Shown here piece by piece: positions 57,809 through 64,000 of a stretch of 64,000 nt of DNA. The stretch is from NCBI RefSeq assembly GCF_040373385.1, contig NZ_JBDXXH010000004.1, positions 363,952 through 427,951 on the forward strand, given 5' to 3'. How positions within the stretch are numbered: position 1 is the first letter of the stretch; every line of letters starts with the position of its first letter. The notes under the pieces are model-generated. The model was not told where the DNA came from. It saw nothing but the letters and a program-made list of their open reading frames with translations, and did not search any database. The translations under genes were made by a program, and so were the position numbers. This DNA is from Nitratidesulfovibrio sp. GTDB lineage: Bacteria; Desulfobacterota; Desulfovibrionia; Desulfovibrionales; Desulfovibrionaceae.

Positions 57809-59554
57809 ATGCGAAAGCTGCCCGAGTTCGACGCCGTAAGGGACATCCGCCTGCGCAAGGACCCCTATTTCGACGCGTGGATCTACAACTTCATGACCGA
57901 GAACAATCTCGAACACCTCATGAATCCCACGCTCATCGCCACGCCGGAGCAGTTGCGCTTCATGGTGGCCCTGGCGGACGACCAGATCTACGTGCCCTGC
58001 TCGGACGAAACCTTTCGCCTCATGTGCGCTGCCGAAACACCGCGCGAGTTGCAGAAGCAGTACAACCGCGCGTGGCGCATCATCATGCGCCTGGTGCGCA
58101 GCGCCACGCACATCGAAAAGCAGGTCAAGCGGCGCATTCTGCAATACTGCCGCCATCGCTTCCGCCTGCACATCAGCCAGCACACCACCATTCCTTCGCG
58201 GGTGGTCAAGCGCCTGACCAGCATCGTGCTTACCCAGTCCGGGCAGGAAGACCCGTGGCGTAACCGCAAGCAGGCCGCCAACCGCAAGGCGCGCACCCTG
58301 TTGCAGGACCCGGCGTTGCAGCGCCTGCTGCGCCGCCCCCCCGCCACGCTGAACCCGCAGCGCGACATCGTGGACATGCGCTGGGAACTGGACCTTACCG
58401 AACTGGTGCGGCTGCTGCACGTGGCCATGCATGGTCGCCAGTGGGTACAATGCCCCCCTTCGCCGCTGGAGGTGGAACAGGCCCTGGAATCCGTGGGTGA
58501 AGCCTCGCCCCAGTTGCGTCTGCTGTTCGGCCCGGAGACGGAGCCGCGCAAGAAGATCCTGTACCTGTGCGACGGCGACGGCGGCGTGGTGTTCGACCTC
58601 GCCATCGTCCGGGTGCTGCTGCGCATGGGGCACCAGGTGGTGCTGGCGCTGAAGGAAGGCTTCTTCTTTTACGCCCCCATGATCTGGGACGTGGAGACCG
58701 ACCCCACGCTGAAGGAGGAAATGGAATCCGCCTTCGTGCTGCACGACGACCGCGTGTCCAAGAACGACCTGTTGCGCCACCTGCGCGAGCACCGCTTCGT
58801 GGTCATCTCGGACGGCATGCGCGAGCGGCTGAACCTGTACCGGGCCAGCGTCACCTTTGCCCGGGCGTGGAAGGAATGCGACCTGATCATGGCCAAGGGC
58901 TGGCGGGCGGATAACATCTTCCTGCGCACCAGCCACCAGTTCACCCGCGACATCGTGTGCTTCTGGGGCGAGGACGACGGCCAGTGCAGCATCGTCTGCA
59001 AGCCCCGCGCGACAGGGGTGCGCAAGTTCACCGAAAAGGACCTGTCCGGCAAGGCCGCAGAGATCATCGAGGCCATGCGCGCGGCGCGCCAGCAGGGCAA
59101 GGCGGTGATGTTCTACAGTTGCATCATCGGCTCCATACCCGGCCAGACAAAGACCGCCATCGGCGTGGTGGACGCCTTTGTCCGGCACCTGCGCGAGAAG
59201 CTGGACACCACCTTCATCGTCAACCCGGCCGAGCACTTCGAGGAAGGCATGGATGGCGACGACCTGATGTTCATGTGGGAGCGGGTGCAGCGCAGCGGCC
59301 TTATCGACATCTGGCGTTTCCAGACCGTTGAGGATATAGAGACGAGCTTCGCGTTGCAGGATCGCAAGGTGCCCTCGGTGTGGTCGGGCAAGGATTCGAC
59401 CTACTCCACCGGCTGCACCAAGGAAATGCAGATCGCCCTCGACATGCAGAAGAAGCACCGCGAACTCCAGATCATCGGCCCGTCGCCGGACAACTTCTTC
59501 CGCCGCCGCGAATACGGCGTGGGCAAGTACTTCGACGTGGGCATCAGCGGATAA
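57809..59554 (+). CDS. DUF89/ARMT1-like domain protein, possible metal-dependent phosphatase
   Basis: A 581-residue soluble protein. The first ~240 residues are helical and unrecognised. From ~245 comes a stretch that fits the DUF89 (damage-control phosphatase) fold: KILYLCDGDGGVVFDLAIVRVLLRMGHQVVLALKEGFFF, later EHRFVVISDG and CDLIMAKGWRADNIF...RDIVCFWGED, which matches the DUF89 ending DLVIAKG...FLL. In characterised members the metal pocket begins with Asp-Asn; here it is Asp-Gly, so the metal site may be altered. The C-terminal ~170 residues (KAVMFYSCIIGSIPGQTKTAIG) are additional. It follows nadK and precedes a DUF4254 gene 20 nt away, likely one transcript. Removing damaged or excess phosphometabolites, perhaps nucleotides, is a guess. 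Confidence 0.72.
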   Translation: MRKLPEFDAVRDIRLRKDPYFDAWIYNFMTENNLEHLMNPTLIATPEQLRFMVALADDQIYVPCSDETFRLMCAAETPRELQKQYNRAWRIIMRLVRSATHIEKQVKRRILQYCRHRFRLHISQHTTIPSRVVKRLTSIVLTQSGQEDPWRNRKQAANRKARTLLQDPALQRLLRRPPATLNPQRDIVDMRWELDLTELVRLLHVAMHGRQWVQCPPSPLEVEQALESVGEASPQLRLLFGPETEPRKKILYLCDGDGGVVFDLAIVRVLLRMGHQVVLALKEGFFFYAPMIWDVETDPTLKEEMESAFVLHDDRVSKNDLLRHLREHRFVVISDGMRERLNLYRASVTFARAWKECDLIMAKGWRADNIFLRTSHQFTRDIVCFWGEDDGQCSIVCKPRATGVRKFTEKDLSGKAAEIIEAMRAARQQGKAVMFYSCIIGSIPGQTKTAIGVVDAFVRHLREKLDTTFIVNPAEHFEEGMDGDDLMFMWERVQRSGLIDIWRFQTVEDIETSFALQDRKVPSVWSGKDSTYSTGCTKEMQIALDMQKKHRELQIIGPSPDNFFRRREYGVGKYFDVGISG

Positions 59555-59574
59555 CCCAGCCTCAAGGAAACACG

Positions 59575-60243
59575 ATGCAGACCTTCCATGCCGTGGCAAC
59601 GCTGCTTACGGAATGTTTCGATGCCCAGCACCGCGCCACCGCCGAGTGGCACGTGGCCGAGCCCCCGGCACACGAGCCCGCCCCCGTTGTGACGGACGCG
59701 GCGGAGACCGTGGCCGACGCCGCGTTGCTGCACCGGCTGGTGCTGGCCCAGCACCTGATGAACTTCCGCCTGTGGCACGTGGAAGACACCGCCCGCCGCA
59801 TCGACGTGGGCACGGATGTCATCGCGGAGTGCAAGCGCACCATCGACGGCCTGAACCAGCGCCGCAACGACTACATGGAAAAGGTGGACGCCTGTCTGGT
59901 GGCGCTGCTGCGCCCGCTGCTGCCCGCGTCCACCCCCGGCCAGCGCCCGCGCCACAATACCGAGTCGCTGGGCATGGCCGTGGACCGGCTGTCCATCCTC
60001 AGCCTGAAGGTCTTCCACATGGAAGAGCAGGCCGAACGGGCTGACGCCGCGCCCGACCACCGCGAACGCTGCGCCGCCAAGCTGGCCGTGCTGCGCGAGC
60101 AGCGCGCCGACCTGGCCCAGGCCGTGCTGGACCTGACCGCGGAGTTCCTGGATGGCCGCAAGCAGCCCAAGGCCTACTACCAGTTCAAGATGTACAATGA
60201 TCCCAGCCTCAACCCCGAGCTGTACAAGCACGTGAAGGGGTAG
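59575..60243 (+). CDS. DUF4254 protein, function unknown
   Basis: A 222-residue, mostly helical protein. VLAQHLMNFRLWHVEDTARR, ECKRTIDGLNQRRNDYMEKVDACL, ETESLGMAVDRLSILSLKVFHMEEQAER and the final YYQFKMYNDPSLNPELYKHV resemble the DUF4254 pattern, with conserved His and Glu that could bind a metal. No signal peptide. AAGGAA lies 6-9 nt before ATG 59575. Immediately downstream of the DUF89-like gene and probably co-transcribed with it. Family function is unknown; members often sit near glycosyltransferase or LPS genes. Confidence 0.75.
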   Translation: MQTFHAVATLLTECFDAQHRATAEWHVAEPPAHEPAPVVTDAAETVADAALLHRLVLAQHLMNFRLWHVEDTARRIDVGTDVIAECKRTIDGLNQRRNDYMEKVDACLVALLRPLLPASTPGQRPRHNTESLGMAVDRLSILSLKVFHMEEQAERADAAPDHRERCAAKLAVLREQRADLAQAVLDLTAEFLDGRKQPKAYYQFKMYNDPSLNPELYKHVKG

Positions 60244-60300
60244 GAATTGTGCGAGCGGGGGGGGGCTGCCCACCGTACCCCCAAGCACTGCTGTCGCCAT

Positions 60301-60333
60301 CCGTAATACTCGCGCTCTGCGTTCGTATAACGG
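60301..60333. repeat. Nested-hairpin repeat, copy D (core module only)
   Basis: CCGTAATAC (60301-60309) and GTATAACGG (60325-60333) form the same hairpin as in copies B and C, including the conserved A-A mismatch, with different paired bases around it. The upstream GTCGCCAT matches the GTCC-AT flank. It is followed by unrelated G+C-rich hairpins (CAAGGGGGC/GCCCCCTTG at 60385-60405). Confidence 0.6.
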
Positions 60334-60463
60334 CTGCCGCTCCCCCCAAACTTTTTAGTAGGGGCATACCCCACAAAAAGGGGTCAAGGGGGCGCGGCCC
60401 CCTTGCGGGGGGCGGGGCGGAGCCCCGCATTGCCTTCGCATTCAAGCCGTCAGGAGATTCGTC

Positions 60464-61894
60464 ATGGCCTTGTATGAAGCCGTCATCGGGCTGGAAGTGC
60501 ACGCCCAGTTGCGCACGCGGTCCAAGCTGTTCTGTTCCTGCTCCACCGCGTTCGGGTCCGCCCCCAACGCCAACGTGTGCGAGGTGTGCTCCGGCATGCC
60601 CGGCGTACTGCCGGTGCCCAACGCCCGCGCCGTGGAATACGCCGCGCGTATGGGCATGGCCGTGGATTGCACGGTGAACCCCGTCTCGGTGTTCGCGCGC
60701 AAGAACTATTTCTACCCGGACCTGCCCAAGGGCTACCAGATTTCGCAGTTCGAAACGCCCATCTGCGAGCACGGGCACCTGGACATCACGGTGAACGGCC
60801 AGACGCGCCGCATCGGCATCACGCGCATCCACATGGAGGACGACGCGGGCAAGAACATCCACTCGGCGGGCGACAACGCCAGCTACGTGGACCTGAACCG
60901 CTCGGGCGTGCCGCTCATCGAGATCGTCAGCGAGCCGGACATGCGCAGCGCCGAGGAGGCCGTGGCCTACCTGAAGGCCCTGCACGCCATCGTGGTGTAT
61001 CTGGGCATCTGCGACGGCAACATGGAGGAAGGCAGCTTCCGCTGTGACGCCAACGTGTCCATCCGGCCCAGGGGGCAACGGGAATTCGGCACCCGCGCGG
61101 AACTGAAGAACCTGAACTCGTTCCGCAACGTGCAGCGGGCCATCGAGTACGAAATCGCCCGCCAGCAGGACGTGCTGGAGGACGGCGACGCCGTGGTGCA
61201 GGAAACCCGCCTGTACGACGCGGTGAAGAACGTCACCGTGTCCATGCGCGGCAAGGAAGAAGCCCACGACTACCGCTACTTCCCCGACCCGGACCTGATG
61301 CCCGTGCGCATCGCGCAGGAAGACCTGGCCCGCTGGCGCGCCGACCTGCCGGAACTGCCGCAGGCCCGCAGGGCCCGGCTTATGGAGCAGCATGGCCTGT
61401 CCGAACAGGACGCCGACGTGCTGACCGCAGACAAGGCCCTGGCCGACTTCTTCGAGGCGGCCACGGCGGCCTGCGGCCAGCCCAAGAAGGTGGCCAACCT
61501 GATGCAGGGCGCGCTGCTGCGCGAACTGAACCAGCGCGCGGTGGCCGTGGACGCCATCGCCATGCGGCCGGAAGCGCTGGGTGAGCTGGTGCGCATCGTC
61601 GAAGCCGGGTTGATCAGCGCCAAGATCGCCAACGACATCTTTGGCGAACTGGTGGAAACCGGCGCCATGCCAGAGGCCTTCGTGAAGGAGCGCGGGCTGG
61701 TGCAGATTTCCGATACCTCGGCCATCGAGACCGCCGTGGACGAGGCCATTGCCGAGAACCCCGCCGAGGTGGAAGCCTACAAGGGCGGCAAGACCAAGCT
61801 GATCAGCTTCTTCATGGGGCAGATCATGCGCAAGACCAAGGGCAAGGCCAACCCGGCCCTGGTCACGGAGTTGCTGCAGAAAAAGCTGGGGTAG
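60464..61894 (+). CDS. gatB: Aspartyl/glutamyl-tRNA(Asn/Gln) amidotransferase subunit B
   Basis: A 476-residue GatB, the tRNA-binding kinase subunit of the amidotransferase that converts Glu-tRNA(Gln)/Asp-tRNA(Asn). Begins [23 protein letters not shown] with CSCSTAF...CEVCSGMPG zinc ligands, then [46 protein letters not shown] and [17 protein letters not shown]. The C-terminal YqeY-like tail ends KKLG. gatA and gatC are not adjacent. A G+C-rich hairpin and the module-D hairpin lie upstream. Confidence 0.96.
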   Translation: MALYEAVIGLEVHAQLRTRSKLFCSCSTAFGSAPNANVCEVCSGMPGVLPVPNARAVEYAARMGMAVDCTVNPVSVFARKNYFYPDLPKGYQISQFETPICEHGHLDITVNGQTRRIGITRIHMEDDAGKNIHSAGDNASYVDLNRSGVPLIEIVSEPDMRSAEEAVAYLKALHAIVVYLGICDGNMEEGSFRCDANVSIRPRGQREFGTRAELKNLNSFRNVQRAIEYEIARQQDVLEDGDAVVQETRLYDAVKNVTVSMRGKEEAHDYRYFPDPDLMPVRIAQEDLARWRADLPELPQARRARLMEQHGLSEQDADVLTADKALADFFEAATAACGQPKKVANLMQGALLRELNQRAVAVDAIAMRPEALGELVRIVEAGLISAKIANDIFGELVETGAMPEAFVKERGLVQISDTSAIETAVDEAIAENPAEVEAYKGGKTKLISFFMGQIMRKTKGKANPALVTELLQKKLG

Positions 61895-61953
61895 CCTGTG
61901 GTGCGTGCCGGGCATGGCCCGCTCGAAGACGGAACGCAGACCCTGAATGCAAC

Positions 61954-61992
61954 GCGGGGGCGGAAGAACCGATACGGTTCCTCCGCCCCCGC
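61954..61992. terminator. Bidirectional terminator between gatB and ybeY
   Basis: GCGGGGGCGGA-A-GAACCG (61954-61971) pairs with CGGTTC-C-TCCGCCCCCGC (61975-61992) around a three-base loop, followed by TTCATTTG on the plus strand. Confidence 0.75.
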
Positions 61993-62086
61993 TTCATTTG
62001 TCGCAGGCTGGGGGGCAGGCTGAAGGCAGGCGAATGGGCGGGCAGACAGGTGACTGGGGGGGGCGGCGTAAAGGCAGGAGAAGCCG

Positions 62087-62623
62087 CTAGGCCTGTGCAG
62101 TCAGAGCCGCCAACCCGGCTTCGTGCGCGGCGTCAGTGAAGGCGTCCATTTCCGGGCCGTGGTCGTACCCGGCAAGGTGCCCAAGGCCGTGGGCCAGCAG
62201 GCGCAGGGCGTGTTCCACCGGTTCCTGCCCGTACAGCAGGCATTCGCGTTGCCAGGTGTCCAGCGACAGCACCAGCCAGCCGAGGTGGCAGGCGGGGGCG
62301 TCTGGCTCTCCGTCGTCGCCCGGACCTGCATCCGGCCACGCATCCGGTCCCGCATCCAGACCGTCCGCCGACCCTTCGCACGTGAAGTCTTCCGGCGCGC
62401 CGTAGCCGTCCTGGGCGGGAAAAGACAGGATATTGGTGGGGCCGGTGCAGCCAAGGTGTGCGGCATTCAGGCGGGCGATTTCCTCGTCGCCCACAAGGTC
62501 CAGTTCCACGGTGCATCCGGCAAGGCCGGTGGCCTGTTGCATGGCCGTGAACACGGCGCGCAGTTCGCCGGGGGCCAGCGGCAGCAGAAAGCCCATGCCG
62601 GGCGCGCGGCGCAGCACCAGCAT
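62087..62623 (-). CDS. ybeY: Endoribonuclease YbeY (rRNA maturation factor)
   Basis: A 178-residue YbeY with the zinc motif HGLGHLAGYDH (family HxxxHxxGxDH) and TNILSFPA, which process 16S rRNA 3' ends. The middle is expanded by an acidic, repeat-built insertion (62328-62363, three 12-bp units; DAGPDAWPDAGPGDDGEPD) absent from typical ~150-residue YbeY proteins. The ATG lies 2 nt after the upstream gene's stop, so the two are co-translated; a pgpH-ybeY pair is common in bacteria. The wider open frame upstream is inside the HD gene. Confidence 0.93.
   Translation of the reverse strand: MLVLRRAPGMGFLLPLAPGELRAVFTAMQQATGLAGCTVELDLVGDEEIARLNAAHLGCTGPTNILSFPAQDGYGAPEDFTCEGSADGLDAGPDAWPDAGPGDDGEPDAPACHLGWLVLSLDTWQRECLLYGQEPVEHALRLLAHGLGHLAGYDHGPEMDAFTDAAHEAGLAALTAQA
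62328..62363 (-). repeat. Three 12-bp tandem repeats in ybeY
   Basis: On the plus strand GCATCCGGCCAC, GCATCCGGTCCC and GCATCCAGACCG lie head to tail and encode the DAGPDAWPDAGP insertion of YbeY. Confidence 0.85.
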
Positions 62624-62625
62624 GG

Positions 62626-64000
62626 CTAGTCGGGCTTGCCGGACTTGATTGGGGGGGCAGGTGCCGCCGACGCAGCGGATACCGCCGGGGCCGGGCCATC
62701 CGCCAGCGTATCCTCCGGTTCCGGCGCACGCAGCAAGGCACCAGCGTCCTGCGCCGGGGCATCGCCATTGCCGCCGTCCAGCGTGCCGTAGCAGCACGGC
62801 ATGGGCGGTTGCGGTTCGTCGCAGGCGGGGCAGGCCGGAGTGTCCATGACATCAGGACAGGACGGGGGGCAAGGCGGCGGGCAAGGCGGGCAGGGCGCGT
62901 CGGTATTCTTGCCGTTCTTTTCCGAAAGCTTGCCGCTCTTGTCCCCGTTTTTCTCCGGGCACTTTTCCGCGCCCCTCTCGCCGCATTTGGGCGCGTCACG
63001 GTCCGGGCTGCGATCCGGCTGGCCGGGCTTGGCCGCGTCGGGGTAGCCGATGCGCTGGTGGAACAGCCCGGTGAGGATGCGGTGGAAGTTTTCGCCCAGC
63101 TTGTGCAGGTCCTTGAAGGTCAGTTCCGATTCGTCAAGCTGCCCTTCGGCAAAGATGCCCTTGACGATGGTATCGATGTGCCCCTTGATGCGCGCCGGGG
63201 TGGGCTCCACCAGCGTACGGCTGGACGCCTCCACCGCGTCGGCCAGCATGACGATGGCCGCCTCGCGCGTCTGGGGGCGCGGGCCGGGGTACTGGTAATC
63301 TTGCTCGCGCGGGTTCTCGCCCTGGTTCACGGCCTTCTGGTAGAAGTAGCGGATCACCCGCGTGCCGTGGTGCTGGCCGATGATGTCCACGATTTCCTGG
63401 CCCAGGCGGTGTTGCTGGGCCAGTTCCGCGCCCTTCTTGACGTGGGAGGTGAGAATCAGCGCGCTCATGGACGGGGCCAGCTTGTCGTGCTTGTTGCGCC
63501 CGCCGAACTGGTTCTCGATGAAGTATTCCGGGCGGCTCAGCTTGCCGATGTCGTGGTACAGCGCGGCCACCTTGCACAGCAGGCTGTTGGCGCCGATGGC
63601 CTTGGCCCCGGCCTCCACCATGTTCGAGACGATGAGCGAGTGATGGTAGGTGCCGGGTACGGCCACCATCAGGTCCTGCAACAGCGGCTGTTCCAGGTTC
63701 ATCAGCTCCATCAGCCGGAAGCGCGTGGTGTAGCCCAGGCACAGTTCAATGATGGGTGACAGCGCAAACAGCAGCAGCAGCGAGAGCATGGCGTTCACGG
63801 CCACGGCCAGCACCCCCCACGCCAGCGCTGCCGGGTCCACGTACCCCCCAAGGGCCGTGGCCCCCAGCCACACCAGAAGCTGTCCCGCGCACAGCGGCAG
63901 GGTGCTCCACACCACGTCCTGACGGGTCTGGGCGCGGGTGACCAGCCAGGTGTTCCACATGGCGCCCAGGAAATAGAACATGAACAGGGGCAGCCCCCCG
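62626..64000 (-). CDS. 7TM-HD (PgpH-like) phosphohydrolase, C-terminal part
   Basis: The visible part (~457 residues) runs off the right edge. It starts in the membrane region (FLGAMWNTWLVTRAQ, several hydrophobic helices to ~residue 75 of the visible part) and continues into a cytoplasmic HD domain with ALYHDIGKL, HHSLIVSNM, TSHVKKG and IGQHHGTRVI, the layout of PgpH/YqfF c-di-AMP phosphodiesterases. The C-terminus is unusual: a ~125-residue Lys/Glu-rich then Cys/Pro-rich tail (CPPCPPPCPPSC, CPACDEP, CCYG) partly built of short repeats (62867-62890). It overlaps the functional unit with ybeY, which starts 2 nt after its stop. Confidence 0.88.
   Translation of the reverse strand, partial: GGLPLFMFYFLGAMWNTWLVTRAQTRQDVVWSTLPLCAGQLLVWLGATALGGYVDPAALAWGVLAVAVNAMLSLLLLFALSPIIELCLGYTTRFRLMELMNLEQPLLQDLMVAVPGTYHHSLIVSNMVEAGAKAIGANSLLCKVAALYHDIGKLSRPEYFIENQFGGRNKHDKLAPSMSALILTSHVKKGAELAQQHRLGQEIVDIIGQHHGTRVIRYFYQKAVNQGENPREQDYQYPGPRPQTREAAIVMLADAVEASSRTLVEPTPARIKGHIDTIVKGIFAEGQLDESELTFKDLHKLGENFHRILTGLFHQRIGYPDAAKPGQPDRSPDRDAPKCGERGAEKCPEKNGDKSGKLSEKNGKNTDAPCPPCPPPCPPSCPDVMDTPACPACDEPQPPMPCCYGTLDGGNGDAPAQDAGALLRAPEPEDTLADGPAPAVSAASAAPAPPIKSGKPD
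62867..62890 (-). repeat. Two 12-bp tandem repeats in the HD-protein tail
   Basis: On the plus strand GGGCAAGGCGGC and GGGCAAGGCGGG lie head to tail in a longer G-rich tract and encode part of the Cys-Pro tail. Confidence 0.7.

Noticed and set aside
60361..60440. G-rich tract upstream of gatB as a riboswitch
   Set aside because: It contains simple strong palindromes (CAAGGGGGC/GCCCCCTTG) but no recognisable riboswitch core.

Overview
This is a GC-rich bacterial chromosome segment. The gene content points to a sulfate-reducing deltaproteobacterium of the Desulfovibrio/Nitratidesulfovibrio type: lactate permease, two thiamine-diphosphate 2-oxoacid:ferredoxin oxidoreductases (IorAB and KorDABC), paired Rrf2 regulators, HAMP chemoreceptors, a DUF362 double [4Fe-4S] protein and a FakA-DegV fusion. 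The genus is inferred from gene content, not from a database search. There is no rRNA, tRNA, CRISPR array, prophage or intact insertion sequence that I can recognise.

Layout. 1-2322: an Rrf2 regulator plus the start of a sulfide:quinone-reductase-like flavoprotein (minus strand), divergent from a second Rrf2 gene. 2890-8241: a chemotaxis unit (receptor, CheW, CheA), convergent with a LysR gene that is itself divergent from a lactate permease (9508-11151). 11392-17134: an EAL-CBS-GGDEF protein and a PAS sensor kinase. 17493-22035: a heptosyltransferase-like gene, then the minus-strand unit proA-nadD-TPR. 22599-27366: TPR membrane protein, iorA, iorB and a sigma54 activator, overlapping or tightly spaced. 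27544-32173: a GNAT enzyme, a 98-residue unknown and korD-korA-korB-korC. 32663-36428: a 77-residue unknown, the FakA-DegV fusion and a NagD-like HAD phosphatase. 36691-40982: a PhnD/PhnC/PhnE/PhnE-type ABC importer and a DJ-1/PfpI protein. 41125-47128: DUF362 iron-sulfur protein, MFS transporter, small zinc ribbon and a Lon-like protease. 47453-50405: two sugar/arsenosugar-type glycosyltransferases and an LpxR-like outer-membrane protein in one overlapping unit. 50935-53815: XRE-type regulator and a second chemoreceptor. 54273-56462: hemC, a FmdB zinc ribbon and gmhA. 56852-64000: nadK, a DUF89-like protein, a DUF4254 protein, gatB, ybeY and the C-terminal part of a 7TM-HD (PgpH-like) protein that runs off the right edge.

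How the genes fit together. Carbon and energy flow is represented by lactate uptake and by ferredoxin-reducing oxidation of aryl-pyruvates (IorAB) and a 2-oxoacid, probably 2-oxoglutarate (KorDABC). Envelope biogenesis is represented by gmhA, the family-9 glycosyltransferase and the LpxR-like protein. NAD(P) synthesis is represented by nadD and nadK. Sensing genes are numerous: two chemoreceptors, CheA/CheW, a c-di-GMP enzyme, a sensor kinase and a sigma54 activator.

Two patterns are not explained by the gene list. First, intergenic spaces carry a family of nested-hairpin repeats (main copies at 29103-29229, 53816-54135 and 55272-55450, core at 60301-60333). Their stems keep pairing while the sequence changes, and extra hairpins are inserted as modules; two of them flank hemC in opposite orientation. 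Second, short tandem repeats with a 9- or 12-bp period recur in the linkers of at least eight otherwise ordinary proteins and in several intergenic spaces. These are my best candidates for something not yet described.
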